A stretch of 64,000 bases of DNA from Serinicoccus chungangensis (GCF_001483745.1 NZ_LQBL01000008.1:51467-115466), one strand, 5' to 3'; shown: positions 1-9,207, counted from the first letter of the stretch. Made by a program: numbers and translations. The notes: generated by a model not told the origin, from the letters alone.

Positions 1-1032
1 GAAAGAACGCCGCGCGAGGTCGATGCCGGCGAGCACGACGTCAAAGGTGGGCGTTCTGCCTCTGGAGACGGTACTCACGGCGTAGTGGACGGCGTCGAGT
101 CCGACTAGCCCGTCCACATCGAATCGCTCGAAATCCCATAATGCCAGCCGATCCCCGTTCCACGACATATTCCACGGAGTCCAGTCGCCGTGCCAACCTC
201 CGGTTTCCACGACAACATCACCCACGCAGTGTTCAACTGCTGCCACCGCACTAGAGAAGTGCGGACCCAACGGGGTGCCTGCCAGTCGAGATGCGCCACT
301 ACGGACAGATGCCCAAAAGGGGGAGGCCTGAAGAGTGGTTGGCCCATTGCCAAAAGCCTTTGAGAACTGCTGCATGTGGCCCTGTGGCGGCTGGCCGTCC
401 CTCTTCCGCGGCACACCAGGCTTCGTGCGCAGGGCCGTCATCGACAACACGGTTAGCCCCTCCCACGATGCCATGTCCAGCAGTTGCGGGGTGATGATGC
501 ACGCCGGTACTCGACCTTCCAGATGGTCGAAACTTCTCGCCTCTTGAGTCACGTCGTGACGAGATCCCTCGTCCACGCCCACCTTGGCAAATCCCAAGAG
601 TGCCCCGTCTTGCCCGAAAACCCCGAGCACGGGCTTCCGGTTGGTCCGGGGGGTGCCGACCCCGATCGAGATCGCGACCTGACGGCCGTAGACACCCGCC
701 AAGTGGTCGAGTATCGACTCCCGCCCCGAGTCCGTCACCTCTACCGAATGCGGGAGGAAGCGACCAGCACCCAACGTCAACCCCACTCCAGCTCCCCACC
801 GCAACAACGCCTCCCGCTTCTCAACTGCGGCACTGAATCGGCGTACCGCTTGGGCGGTTGCTCGTCGTGGTCGCGAAGGCAACAGGAGGCGGGGTGATGC
901 CGCATCAGGAAGAAAGGTCCAGGTCATCGCCGATGCAGTGGTGTGCGACCCTACATCGACGGAACATCCTGGAAACAGCGTTTCTAGGGTTTCGACTAAC
1001 GCGGCGGCGCCCTCTGAGTGCTGCGTCGTCAC
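1..1032 (-). CDS. Phosphotransferase-family protein (partial, runs off the left edge)
   Basis: An open frame of about 344 codons runs from a GTG at 1032 off the window edge with no stop. Near its visible end it carries HGDWTPWN, the HxDxxxxN catalytic loop of aminoglycoside/choline-kinase-like phosphotransferases. This is followed about 12 residues later by WDFER, which fits the metal-binding aspartate block. The upstream limit is an in-frame stop at 1039-1041; a later ATG inside the frame is also possible. The substrate is unknown. Placement divergent from a polysaccharide co-polymerase and flippase suggests a role in an exopolysaccharide locus, which is inference. Base composition is lower in GC than the rest of the window, as in its two neighbours. 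I am fairly sure it is a real gene; the family call rests on the two motifs. Confidence 0.7.
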   Translation of the reverse strand, partial: MTTQHSEGAAALVETLETLFPGCSVDVGSHTTASAMTWTFLPDAASPRLLLPSRPRRATAQAVRRFSAAVEKREALLRWGAGVGLTLGAGRFLPHSVEVTDSGRESILDHLAGVYGRQVAISIGVGTPRTNRKPVLGVFGQDGALLGFAKVGVDEGSRHDVTQEARSFDHLEGRVPACIITPQLLDMASWEGLTVLSMTALRTKPGVPRKRDGQPPQGHMQQFSKAFGNGPTTLQASPFWASVRSGASRLAGTPLGPHFSSAVAAVEHCVGDVVVETGGWHGDWTPWNMSWNGDRLALWDFERFDVDGLVGLDAVHYAVSTVSRGRTPTFDVVLAGIDLARRSF

Positions 1033-1232
1033 CGCGAGTCACCACCAGCGTGGGCATGGGAGCGTTTGGTGGCCGCATGCAGTTCCTGAGAAGACCGCCC
1101 GGAGTCCACATGGTTGGCTGTGATGCGACCGCTCATGCGACGATCCTACAGGCCGGCAACGTGCCCGCCGGCCGTCTGCCGTGCTCGCGCCTAGGGCGAG
1201 GCCTTGGTGTCCGCTCCGCGTGGTCGGGTAGG

Positions 1233-1238
1233 TAGTGT
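1233..1238 (+). promoter_or_regulatory. Possible -10 box upstream of the polysaccharide operon
   Basis: TAGTGT in the 262-bp divergent gap (1033-1294) fits TANNNT and would start a transcript near 1245, leaving a leader of about 50 nt before the co-polymerase gene. No convincing -35 was seen. Confidence 0.3.
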
Positions 1239-1294
1239 TCCGACCGGAAGAGACACGTGCACCTCAGTAGGGGCCAGGATGAACGAAGCGGGTA

Positions 1295-2872
1295 ATGGCT
1301 GGAAGCCGATCTAGGGCACCGAAGGTGTCGACACTCGAGGTCGCGGTCAAGCGGCATGTCATCGCAATTGTCGTCTGCGGGCTACTCGGAGGCGCCATCG
1401 GATGGCTAGCCGGGGTGAGCCGCAGCCATGACAAGGTTGCGAGCATGTCAATTCTGATCAACCCGCTGGAGGGCAACGCGTTCTCCCCACTTGGTAGGGG
1501 GGATGAGTTGATCAACATGCGCACAGAAGCAGAGTTGGTGCGCTCGATGGCCGTGGCTGAGATAGCGAATGACAGTCTCACAAATACATTGGAGCCAGAA
1601 GAAGTTTTCGAAGGGTTGTCAGTTAGCACTCCCGAGAACACGCAACTCCTTGACCTTGAATACGTCAGCGACTCCGAGGAAGAGGCCGTTGAGCGGGTCT
1701 CAGTAATCGGGCAAGCCTTTCTTGAGTACCGGAGGGTCCGCGCGCAGTCGCAAGCGGACGCCCAGACGTCCTCCGTGAAACAACAGATCGAACAAAGACT
1801 TGAAGAGAGGGAAGAAGCCAGTGTCGAGCTCCGCGACCTAGAACCTGGGTCTGTCGACGCTGGCTCCTTGTCTGACCAAGTTGCCTCACTGACAGCGCAG
1901 ATCGACCTCCTGCGTGCTCGATTGATCGATTTGGAGACGGTCCCCCAGGATCCAGGCGAGGTAGTGACCCCTGCCACCGCTGATGCGCCACCGCCTATCC
2001 CGATCGCGGTGCTGTTCGGTCTCATCGGCTTGACTGGCGCTACTGTCACGGCGCTGGGTCTCGCGCTGCTCTCTGTCAGAGCAGCCGGCAGAATTCATCA
2101 ACCGGACGACCTCGGACCGATCGGCATTCAACTCCTTGGAGAGATTGAGGCCGAGAATCGGGTCACAGACTACGCCTCACTCGCCGCTTACAAACCTAGC
2201 GAGAGCGCTCGTCGGCTTCGAAACCGTCTGCTGAGCATGACCGATAGCAGGTCCTTCTCTTTGCTCCTCAGTTCTCCCACCGGCGAATCTTGTGAAGACA
2301 ACACGGCACTGGCGCTGGCCCAGGCCTTCGCGGCGGCCGAAATACCAACCGTCTTGATAGACGTCACGTCTGCCTTACCTTCGGACCCTGATGCTCAAGG
2401 CGCTACCGTCGAGGGTATTTCCGACATCTTGGACGGTGCCATGAGCCGCGACGCTCTGTCCACCTTCGCGACGCGCCACTTACAAGTCATCGGAGCGGGG
2501 AACGAGGGCCCGGGTAGCCAAGATTCCTACCTGGCTCCGGCAATGGTGGAACTTCTTCGCCAATACAGAGCAGATGGCAAAGTTGTGATCTTCCGGTCCT
2601 TTGAGGTGCACGATGTCAGCACTGTGGGCCTGGCCAGCCTCGTCGACTATTTCGTGCTACAGATCCATGAGGGAATCACAACCCGTCGTACTGTGACCTC
2701 ATGCGTCGCTGAGTGTCAGACGTTTCCGAGCCGTTTTCTCGGCGTGGTCTACATCCACGGGGAAAGCCTCGACCAGCAGTCTCGCCCGCCAATCAAACCG
2801 CGGCACCTCAGGAGGAAGCCGGGCGAGCCCCCGCTTGCAGGTCCAACGGACTCCGACGCATCGTTGCGATGA
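1295..2872 (+). CDS. Wzz-like polysaccharide co-polymerase with degenerate tyrosine-autokinase domain
   Basis: 525 aa. A first membrane segment lies at about residues 22-41 and a second at about 225-247. Between them is an extracytoplasmic region with a Glu/Gln-rich coiled-coil stretch (about 160-200), the architecture of chain-length regulators that control exopolysaccharide polymerisation. The C-terminal cytoplasmic part looks like a bacterial tyrosine kinase fold, but the P-loop reads SPTGESCEDN where an active kinase has a GKS/T, and the second Walker motif reads VLIDVT rather than DxD. The kinase is therefore probably inactive or regulatory. Translation is coupled to the flippase gene through an ATGA overlap. 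GC is lower than in genes after 4.4 kb, suggesting transfer with the polysaccharide locus. An out-of-frame ATG at 1279 was not chosen. Confidence 0.75.
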   Translation: MAGSRSRAPKVSTLEVAVKRHVIAIVVCGLLGGAIGWLAGVSRSHDKVASMSILINPLEGNAFSPLGRGDELINMRTEAELVRSMAVAEIANDSLTNTLEPEEVFEGLSVSTPENTQLLDLEYVSDSEEEAVERVSVIGQAFLEYRRVRAQSQADAQTSSVKQQIEQRLEEREEASVELRDLEPGSVDAGSLSDQVASLTAQIDLLRARLIDLETVPQDPGEVVTPATADAPPPIPIAVLFGLIGLTGATVTALGLALLSVRAAGRIHQPDDLGPIGIQLLGEIEAENRVTDYASLAAYKPSESARRLRNRLLSMTDSRSFSLLLSSPTGESCEDNTALALAQAFAAAEIPTVLIDVTSALPSDPDAQGATVEGISDILDGAMSRDALSTFATRHLQVIGAGNEGPGSQDSYLAPAMVELLRQYRADGKVVIFRSFEVHDVSTVGLASLVDYFVLQIHEGITTRRTVTSCVAECQTFPSRFLGVVYIHGESLDQQSRPPIKPRHLRRKPGEPPLAGPTDSDASLR

Positions 2873-4386
2873 CACCGTCGACGCAAGCTCATCTTGAGCG
2901 AGTGGCCCGGGGTGGGTCAGTCAACCTGGCAGGCGCCGCCGTGGCCGCCGGCAGCCAGTTTGTCCTCGTCCTCATATTGACAAATTTCTTCGACGCCGAA
3001 CTCGCCGGAGTTGTCTTCGCCGCAACCTCGCTGATTCTGATCCTGGCCGGACTTGCGGCCTTGGGGACAGACACCGGGCTCGCGCGCTTCCTCCTGAGGT
3101 TCGAGGAACTCGGGCGGCATGGGGATGTGCGCACGGCTGTCTGGGTGGCTGGTCTACCCGTGTTGGGCATCAGCGTCACGCTCGCCGCCGCCCTCTTCTT
3201 CGGCGCAGAAGCTCTCGCTCTGGCGATGGGTCTCGAGCGTGCAGAAAGTGCCCAGGCGTTGCGATTTCTAGCCTTGGTGCTCCCGGCCATTGCGCTAAAT
3301 GACTTTGGGCTGGCTGGCACCCGTGCGCTAGGAACGATGCGGACCACTGTCCTTGTCGACAAGTTCATGCGAACCTTGATGCAGCCCCTCCTGATCTTGG
3401 GGGTAGCTGCCATCAGCGGAGGACTTCTCCTCGTGGTTTCTGCCTGGGCCATCCCTTATGCCGCATCCTCCTTGACCGCGCTGTTCCTGTTGCGCAGGAT
3501 GCTGCACCGCAGGGGGGCATTGCGTATGCACCTCGACCGGATGCCGCCTCGGGCGGTCTGGCGGGAGTTCTGGGCTTTTACCTGGCTGCGTGGTGTCGCA
3601 CGGTTCTTGCAAATCGTCTTGCAGCGGGCCGACATCGTCATCATAGGCGCTTTGCTGGGGCCGATGGAGGCGGCACTCTACACGGCGGCGACGCGCTTCG
3701 TTGTCCTCGGCCAATTTGTAGTCCAGGCCATCCAGAATGTCCTGCTTCCGCAGTTCAGCAAACTACTAGCCCGCCGAGAGAATGCAGTCGTCCAGAACCT
3801 GCTGCACATTGCTACCGCCTGGAGCAGCACTCTTGCATTACCCATATACGCGATAGCGGCCCTATCGGCTCCTCTTTATCTTGGACTCTTCGGCTCTTCT
3901 TACGCGAAGAGCGGTGGGGCCGAGGCGGTCGTCGTCATCATGTCCATCGCCATGGCAGTCTCGGTCATCGCCGGGCCCCTTGACACGCTCCTCATCATGT
4001 CCGGCCACAGTGGTGCCAGCCTGGCGAATATTTGCGTGGCGCTGGCCGTCGACCTCACCCTGTGTCTGTTCCTCATTCCTCAGATCGGTGTAGCGGGCGC
4101 CGCCATTGCCTGGGCGGCGGCAATAGTTAGCAAGAACCTATTGGCATACCTGCAGGTCCAGCGATGGCTCGGGATGACGCCGCAAAGTCTGGCAGGGGTG
4201 TTCGTAGTAGGAAGTGCGTTGATTGCCTTTGCACTTCCCCTCGGAATCATAAGAGCGTTCGATGTGCTGAGCTGGTCGAGCCTCGCGGCGGCAGTCGCAG
4301 GCGGCTCTACGGTCTACCTGTTGGCTCTCTTCTTGCTTCGTCAGCGCCTCCAGTTGGCCGCCCTGAAGGCGGTTGTGCGGCGCTGA
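2869..4386 (+). CDS. Wzx/MATE-type polysaccharide flippase
   Basis: 505 aa, almost entirely hydrophobic, with about 12-14 predicted membrane segments beginning with the stretch after VNLAGAAVAAGSQ. This is the pattern of lipid-linked oligosaccharide flippases (Wzx/MurJ/MATE superfamily), which move undecaprenyl-linked repeat units across the membrane. An upstream in-frame ATG at 2713 would extend the protein through the end of the preceding gene and add a non-hydrophobic, low-complexity leader. The ATG at 2869, overlapping the previous stop as ATGA, is much more likely. Functionally it pairs with the Wzz-like protein encoded just before it. Polymerase and glycosyltransferase genes are not in the window, so the locus must continue to the left or be incomplete. 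Confidence 0.8.
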   Translation: MTPSTQAHLERVARGGSVNLAGAAVAAGSQFVLVLILTNFFDAELAGVVFAATSLILILAGLAALGTDTGLARFLLRFEELGRHGDVRTAVWVAGLPVLGISVTLAAALFFGAEALALAMGLERAESAQALRFLALVLPAIALNDFGLAGTRALGTMRTTVLVDKFMRTLMQPLLILGVAAISGGLLLVVSAWAIPYAASSLTALFLLRRMLHRRGALRMHLDRMPPRAVWREFWAFTWLRGVARFLQIVLQRADIVIIGALLGPMEAALYTAATRFVVLGQFVVQAIQNVLLPQFSKLLARRENAVVQNLLHIATAWSSTLALPIYAIAALSAPLYLGLFGSSYAKSGGAEAVVVIMSIAMAVSVIAGPLDTLLIMSGHSGASLANICVALAVDLTLCLFLIPQIGVAGAAIAWAAAIVSKNLLAYLQVQRWLGMTPQSLAGVFVVGSALIAFALPLGIIRAFDVLSWSSLAAAVAGGSTVYLLALFLLRQRLQLAALKAVVRR

Positions 4387-4428
4387 GCGCATCGTAGAGT
4401 CTGGCCGCATAGCCGGGGTCTCGACTCC

Positions 4429-5370
4429 TCAGCGAACATTTATCCGCACGGCGATCTTGCCGCCCGGGCTGCCCTCCTGGGAGAGACGGTGCGCGTCGGC
4501 GATCTGGTCGAGGTCGAAGGTGGCGGCCACGGTGACCCGCAGCTCGCCGCGGTCCACGAGCTCGGCGAGCGCGTCGAGGTGCGCGCGCTCAGGACGGACG
4601 AAGACGTAGCGCCCGCCGATCTGGCCCATCTGCTCGGCATCGATGACCGAGGCGACCCGGGCGGTGTCCTTGACCTGCGCCGAGATGTCCGCCATCGCGT
4701 CGCCGCCGACGAGGTCGAGGACTGCGTCCACAGGTCCGCCGACGGTGCCGAGCTGCTCGCCGACCGGCCCGGCTCCGTGGTCGAGGACGTGGGTCGCGCC
4801 GAGCTCGCCTACGAGGTCGTGGTTGGCTGGCGAGGCGGTGCCGATGACCTCGGCGCCCAGGGAGCGGGCGATCTGGACGGCGAACTGGCCGACACCGCCG
4901 GACGCCGCGTGCACGAGCACGCGGTCCCCCTCGCCGACGGCCAGGGCCTCGGTCAGCGCCTGGTATGCCGTGAGCCCGGCGAGCGGCACCGAGGCCGCCT
5001 CCTCGAAGCTCAGTCCGGCGGGCTTGAGCGACACGGTCCGCTCAGGGGCGGGCACCAGCTCCGCGGCCGTCCCGGCGTGGACGTCGTCGCGACGGACGTA
5101 GCCCCATACCTCGTCCCCGACCTGCAGCCCGGTGCGCACGGCCGGCCCCACGGCCTCGACGACGCCGGCGACGTCCCAGCCCGGGACGATCGGCAGGTGG
5201 TGGGGGAAGGCGCCCTGCAGGTAGCCCTCCCGGACCTTCCAGTCGACGGGGTTGACGCTGGTCGCCTTCGCCCGCACCAGCACGGTGTCGGGGCCGACCG
5301 GCGGGTCGGGCAGCTCACCGACGGTGAGGACCTCGGGGCCGCCGTAGGTGTCGTAGCTGGCTGCGCGCAT
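4429..5370 (-). CDS. NADPH-dependent MDR-family oxidoreductase (quinone oxidoreductase type)
   Basis: 313 aa, zinc-free medium-chain dehydrogenase/reductase. The N-terminal GroES-like half contains ATSVNPVDWKVREG. The Rossmann half carries the nucleotide-binding run LVHAASGGVGQFAVQIA, typical of NADP(H)-using quinone oxidoreductases and enoyl reductases. No catalytic or structural zinc cysteines are visible. The start is the ATG at 5370: an AGGAGG lies 8 nt before it, whereas the ATG two codons upstream is only 2 nt from the same Shine-Dalgarno. The gene stands alone between the flippase and a divergent LysE gene. The physiological substrate cannot be read from sequence; reduction of quinones or alpha,beta-unsaturated carbonyls is typical of the family. 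Confidence 0.85.
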   Translation of the reverse strand: MRAASYDTYGGPEVLTVGELPDPPVGPDTVLVRAKATSVNPVDWKVREGYLQGAFPHHLPIVPGWDVAGVVEAVGPAVRTGLQVGDEVWGYVRRDDVHAGTAAELVPAPERTVSLKPAGLSFEEAASVPLAGLTAYQALTEALAVGEGDRVLVHAASGGVGQFAVQIARSLGAEVIGTASPANHDLVGELGATHVLDHGAGPVGEQLGTVGGPVDAVLDLVGGDAMADISAQVKDTARVASVIDAEQMGQIGGRYVFVRPERAHLDALAELVDRGELRVTVAATFDLDQIADAHRLSQEGSPGGKIAVRINVR

Positions 5371-5523
5371 GACCATCTCCTCCTGGGATCGGGACGCCCG
5401 GACCGGGCTCGGGGAGGTCAACACCACAGCCTGCTCGCTATTCCGGCGAGAAGCGTCCGGGGCCGGACAGGACCGACGGCGCAGGCCGGAGGTCCGGGAC
5501 TTTCCGCAGGGGCCACCCGGCCC

Positions 5524-5529
5524 TACCCT
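5524..5529 (+). promoter_or_regulatory. -10 box, leaderless lysE-family gene
   Basis: TACCCT followed by 6 nt and the GTG at 5536. There is no Shine-Dalgarno, so the transcript is probably leaderless. Confidence 0.5.
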
Positions 5530-5535
5530 GGTCCT

Positions 5536-6186
5536 GTGCTCCTGGGGATCCCTGACTACGGGACGTTCTTCGTCGCCGCGCTGCTCATCGTCCTGCTGCC
5601 CGGACCGAACTCCATGTTCGTGCTCTCCGAGGCGGCCCGCAACGGGGTCCGCCGCGGCTGGGCGGCCGCCCTGGGCGTCTTCGTCGGCGACGCGGTGCTC
5701 ATGGGCCTCACCTTCCTCGGCGCCGCCTCGCTGCTGCGCGGCAACCCGGTCGTCTTCAGCGTGGTCAAGTACCTCGGCGCCGCCTACCTCGCCTGGATCG
5801 GGCTGCGCCTCGTGCGCGCCGGGCTCGCCGCGCTGCGCCGCCCCGGCCGGGCCGAGGCCGAGCCGGCGCCCGTGCCCACGCGCCCCGGCGGCTCCTTCAC
5901 CACCGCGCTCGTGCTCAGCCTGCTCAACCCCAAGGCGATCCTCTTCTTCGTGGCCTTCTTCGTGCAGTTCCTCCGCCCGGACTCCGCCCGGCCGCTGGCC
6001 GACTTCCTCGTCCTGGCGACCACGATGCAGGTGCTGAGCATGCTCTACCTCGGGGCACTCATCGTCGCCGGCACCGCCCTGGCCCGCGGCTTCCGGCAGC
6101 ACCGACGCACCGCCGGCGGGCTCACCGGCGCCGTGGGGGCGGTCTTCGTCGGCTTCGGCGTCAAGCTCGCCGCCACCTCGCTCTGA
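5536..6186 (+). CDS. LysE/RhtB-family amino-acid exporter
   Basis: 216 aa, six predicted membrane segments, starting from GTG. The LysE-family signature is visible: LLPGPNSMFVLSEAARNG near the N-terminus and LNPKAILFFVAFFVQF near the middle of the second half. Members export basic or neutral amino acids or homoserine-type compounds from the cytoplasm. LeuE/RhtB-like members are about this length. A -10 box directly before the GTG supports this start over longer in-frame extensions reaching back to 4489, which only run antisense to the MDR gene. It is divergent from that gene, and the specificity is unknown. Confidence 0.85.
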   Translation: MLLGIPDYGTFFVAALLIVLLPGPNSMFVLSEAARNGVRRGWAAALGVFVGDAVLMGLTFLGAASLLRGNPVVFSVVKYLGAAYLAWIGLRLVRAGLAALRRPGRAEAEPAPVPTRPGGSFTTALVLSLLNPKAILFFVAFFVQFLRPDSARPLADFLVLATTMQVLSMLYLGALIVAGTALARGFRQHRRTAGGLTGAVGAVFVGFGVKLAATSL

Positions 6187-6210
6187 GGCCGCCGGCCGGG
6201 CCCCGAGGGC

Positions 6211-7473
6211 TCACCCGTGCCGGTGCGCGCGCGGCAGCCGCAGCGGCAGGTGGCTGGTATGCCGGTGCTCGGGGCGCTCCTTCGACGCCCGGTCGACGCT
6301 CGCGCCGTAGCGCCGGCTGGCCCAGGCCGCGCTGAGGCCGTGCAGGTAGACGCTGAGCAGGATGGTCCAGCCGGCGACGACGAAGATCTCCTCCCCCATG
6401 GCCAGCCCCGCGGTCGTGACGACGAGGACGGCGTAGACGATCGAGGCCAGGCCGCGCGGACCCGCCCACCCGACGTAGAGCACCGTCGCGGCGCTCACCC
6501 CGCTGCCGAGCAGGGCGAGCGCCGTGGCCAGCATCCGCACGACGAGCAGGCTCGCCAGGGCGTAGACGACGTAGCGCCACTCCAGGTCGGCGAGGATGTC
6601 CCCGACGATCGCCACCCCGAAGAGCAGGAAGGTCAGCAGGGCCAGCAGCTGGCCCTCGGACCGGGCGAAGGTCGTCGTGTGCTCGAGCACCGGCCGGGCC
6701 GTCGCCCCGACGACGGCCCCGGCGACGAAGGCGGCCACGAAGCCGTTGCCGCCGAGCACCTCCGCCGCGGAGTAGGCGACCCCGGCCACGGCGACCACCC
6801 CGAGGCGCAGCGACGCCGCGGTGGTCCACGAGCGGTCGTGCGCCCAGCGGAGCAGCCGGCCTCCGAGCCACCCGCTCAGCCCGCCGACGAGGAAGCCCAG
6901 ACCGACGATCTGGGCGAGGAGCACGGCGTAGTCGCCGGACGAACCGGTCCGGCCCAGCGCCACGTCGATGAGGATGACGACGAAGGGCACGGCCAGCCCG
7001 TCGTTGAGCCCGCTCTCCACGTTGAGGGTCTGCCGGATGCGGCTCGGCACCGAGGGGCTCTCGACGAAGGACTGGCCGAGGGCCGCGTCGGTCGGGGCCA
7101 GGGTGGCGGCCAGGACCGCCAGGGCCACCAGCGGCAGACCCGGCAGCAGGAGCCACCCGGCGCCGGTCCCGATGAGCACCGCGGCCGGCAACCCGACCAG
7201 GAGCAGCCGCAGGGCCATGCTGTGCTCGCGGACCACCGTGCGCAGGTCCAGCCGGGAGGCGTCGGTGAAGAGGACCACGACGAGGGTCGCCTCGGCGAGG
7301 ACGCTGACCAGCTCGTCCTGGGGGTCGAGGCGCACGACGTCCAGCAGCGCGGGACCGAGCAGGATCCCCGCGGTCGTGAAGATCATCGGCATGGTGACTG
7401 GGGTGCCGCCGAGCCGCCCGGCCAGCACGCTGAAGGCCAGCACAGCCAGGGCCACCACGAGGATGTCGGTCAT
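6211..7473 (-). CDS. CPA1/CPA2-type monovalent cation/proton antiporter
   Basis: 420 aa with about 11-12 membrane segments. The segment ATLAPTDAALGQSFVES and the following LNVESGLNDGLAVPFV carry the charged residues (TD and ESGLND) that form the ion-translocation site in NhaP-like cation:proton antiporters. The protein would exchange Na+ or K+ for H+ across the membrane for pH and osmotic homeostasis. The ATG at 7473 lies 4 nt after the stop of the Lrp gene, so both may be co-transcribed. Longer frames that start inside the Lrp gene are antisense-type extensions. The C-terminal tail after about residue 395 is hydrophilic and short, so no large regulatory domain is present. Confidence 0.85.
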   Translation of the reverse strand: MTDILVVALAVLAFSVLAGRLGGTPVTMPMIFTTAGILLGPALLDVVRLDPQDELVSVLAEATLVVVLFTDASRLDLRTVVREHSMALRLLLVGLPAAVLIGTGAGWLLLPGLPLVALAVLAATLAPTDAALGQSFVESPSVPSRIRQTLNVESGLNDGLAVPFVVILIDVALGRTGSSGDYAVLLAQIVGLGFLVGGLSGWLGGRLLRWAHDRSWTTAASLRLGVVAVAGVAYSAAEVLGGNGFVAAFVAGAVVGATARPVLEHTTTFARSEGQLLALLTFLLFGVAIVGDILADLEWRYVVYALASLLVVRMLATALALLGSGVSAATVLYVGWAGPRGLASIVYAVLVVTTAGLAMGEEIFVVAGWTILLSVYLHGLSAAWASRRYGASVDRASKERPEHRHTSHLPLRLPRAHRHG

Positions 7474-7477
7474 CCGC

Positions 7478-7972
7478 TCAGCGCTCCCACTCGTCGAAGA
7501 CCAGCCAGGTGCGGGTGGCGCGGACCCCCGGGACACCCTGGATCCGGCCCAGGACGACGTCGCGCAGCTCGTGGTTGTCGCGCGCCCGCACCTCCACGAG
7601 CATGTCGAACTCCGCACCCACCAGCGCCACCTTCTCGACCCCGGGCAGCGTCTCGAGCGCGTCCAGGACCTCGCGCCACGCCCCCTGCTCGATGGAGACC
7701 GACACGTAGGCCGCGGTCGCCAGGCCGAGCTTGTCCGCGTCGACGCGGGCGGCATACCCCGTGATCACCTGCTCGCGGTGCAACCGCTCGAGCCGGGAGT
7801 ATGCCGTCGCCCGGCTGATGTGCACGCGTTCGGCGAGCGCACGGACCGACAGCCGGCCGTCGCGGCGCAGCTCGGCGACGATGGCGTGGTCGGTCTCGTC
7901 CAGGGCCGCGGCAACCTGTCCGGTCCCCCTCCGGAGGACCGGACCGTCACCGGACGTACGGTCCTCTGCCAT
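7478..7972 (-). CDS. bkdR: Lrp/AsnC-family regulator, probably of the bkd operon
   Basis: 164 aa. After a short disordered N-terminus there is an AsnC-type helix-turn-helix (about residues 25-75, including LSVRALAERVHISRATAYSR). An alpha-beta RAM ligand-binding domain follows, with the characteristic run VRARDNHELRDVV. It is divergent from the branched-chain 2-oxoacid dehydrogenase genes with only about 107 bp between them. This arrangement is typical of BkdR-type regulators that respond to branched-chain amino acids. The adjacent antiporter gene follows 4 nt downstream. The family is certain; the symbol is inferred from position. Confidence 0.75.
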   Translation of the reverse strand: MAEDRTSGDGPVLRRGTGQVAAALDETDHAIVAELRRDGRLSVRALAERVHISRATAYSRLERLHREQVITGYAARVDADKLGLATAAYVSVSIEQGAWREVLDALETLPGVEKVALVGAEFDMLVEVRARDNHELRDVVLGRIQGVPGVRATRTWLVFDEWER

Positions 7973-8079
7973 GCGCCCATCCTGCCACTCGTCCAGGATT
8001 CTCGCCTGATGTCGTCACAGTGTGCGCCGACGCGGGACGATGACCCCTAGACGTCTACGTGAGGACCGAGGACTCGACG
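7973..8079. promoter_or_regulatory. Divergent lrp-bkd control region
   Basis: This 107-bp gap lies between the regulator and the E1 alpha gene. TAGACG at about 8048 resembles a -10 box and lies 5 nt before an in-frame GTG at 8059, so a leaderless start there is an alternative to the ATG at 8080. Lrp-type proteins usually bind such regions; no clear dyad was recognised. Confidence 0.35.
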
Positions 8080-9207
8080 ATGAGTGACATCACCGAACTG
8101 CTCCCCTGCCCCACCCCGGTGCAGCTGCTCGCCGCCGACGGCAGCGCCGTCGACCCGGGCGAGCAGGCGCGGGCCCGCGGCTACGCCATGCCGGCACCCG
8201 AGGACCTGCTCGCCGTCTGGCGCGCCATGGTCGTCGGCCGCCGCTTCGACGCCCAGGCGACCGCGCTGACCAAGCAGGGCCGCCTGGCGGTCTACCCCAG
8301 CTCGCGTGGGCAGGACGCCTGCCAGGTCGCGCCGGTCCTGGCGCTGGCCCAGCAGGACTGGCTCTTCCCGACCTACCGCGACTCGATGGCGCTGGTGACC
8401 CACGGCATCGACCCGGTCGAGGTGCTCACCCTGCTGCGCGGGGACTGGCACTGCGGCTACGACCCACGGGCCACCCGCACCGCCCCCCAGTGCACGCCGC
8501 TGGCCACCCAGGCGGTGCACGCCGCCGGTGCGGCCCACGGGCTGACCCGGCGCGGCACCGACGGCATCGCGCTGTGCCTCATCGGGGACGGCGCGACCAG
8601 CGAGGGGGACTTCCACGAGGGCCTCAACTTCGCCGCGGTCTTCGGGGCCCCGGCGGTCTTCCTCGTCCAGAACAACAAGTACGCCATCTCCGTGCCGCTC
8701 GCCAAGCAGACCAAGGCCCCGGCCCTGGCCTACAAGGGCGTCGGCTACGGCGTGCGCAGCGAGCAGGTCGACGGCAACGACCCCGCGGCGGTGCTGGCGG
8801 TCATGCGGGAGGCCTACGCGCACGCCCGGTCCGGGCACGGCCCGGTGCTGGTCGAGGCGCACACCTACCGCATGGAGGCGCACACCAACGCCGACGACGC
8901 CACCCGCTACCGCACCGCCGACGAGGTCGACGGGTGGACCGGGCAGGACCCGATCGTCCGGCTCCAGGCATACCTGGTCGAGCAGGGGCACCTCGACGAC
9001 GCGCGCATCCAGGAGGTCCGCGACGAGGCCGACGCCCTGGCCGCCGACCTGCGCACCCGGATGAACGCCGAACCGACGGTCGAGCCGCTCGAGCTCTTCG
9101 ACCACGTCTACGACCGGCCGACGCCGCAGCTGCTCGAGCAGCGCGAGATGGTCCGCAGCGAGCTGGACAGCCACGTCACCCAGCAGGAGATGGAGAGCGC
9201 GCGATGA
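8080..9207 (+). CDS. bkdA: Branched-chain 2-oxoacid dehydrogenase E1 component, alpha subunit
   Basis: 375 aa from the ATG at 8080; an in-frame GTG at 8059 would add 7 residues. The thiamine diphosphate signature runs from GDGATSEGDFHEG to LVQNN (residues about 169-199). The substrate-loop region YPSSRGQDA and the HTNADDATRYR phosphorylation-loop equivalent are also present. With E1 beta it decarboxylates 2-oxoisovalerate, 2-oxoisocaproate or 2-oxo-3-methylvalerate (or pyruvate, in PDH-like members), giving precursors for branched fatty acids. It is translationally coupled to the beta subunit (ATGA overlap). The Lrp neighbour and the alpha/beta split favour the branched-chain assignment over pyruvate dehydrogenase. 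Confidence 0.85.
   Translation: MSDITELLPCPTPVQLLAADGSAVDPGEQARARGYAMPAPEDLLAVWRAMVVGRRFDAQATALTKQGRLAVYPSSRGQDACQVAPVLALAQQDWLFPTYRDSMALVTHGIDPVEVLTLLRGDWHCGYDPRATRTAPQCTPLATQAVHAAGAAHGLTRRGTDGIALCLIGDGATSEGDFHEGLNFAAVFGAPAVFLVQNNKYAISVPLAKQTKAPALAYKGVGYGVRSEQVDGNDPAAVLAVMREAYAHARSGHGPVLVEAHTYRMEAHTNADDATRYRTADEVDGWTGQDPIVRLQAYLVEQGHLDDARIQEVRDEADALAADLRTRMNAEPTVEPLELFDHVYDRPTPQLLEQREMVRSELDSHVTQQEMESAR

Noticed and set aside
2713-2868. Longer flippase start at 2713
   Set aside because: It would overlap 160 bp of the preceding gene and add a Pro/Arg-rich leader; the ATGA-coupled ATG at 2869 fits better.
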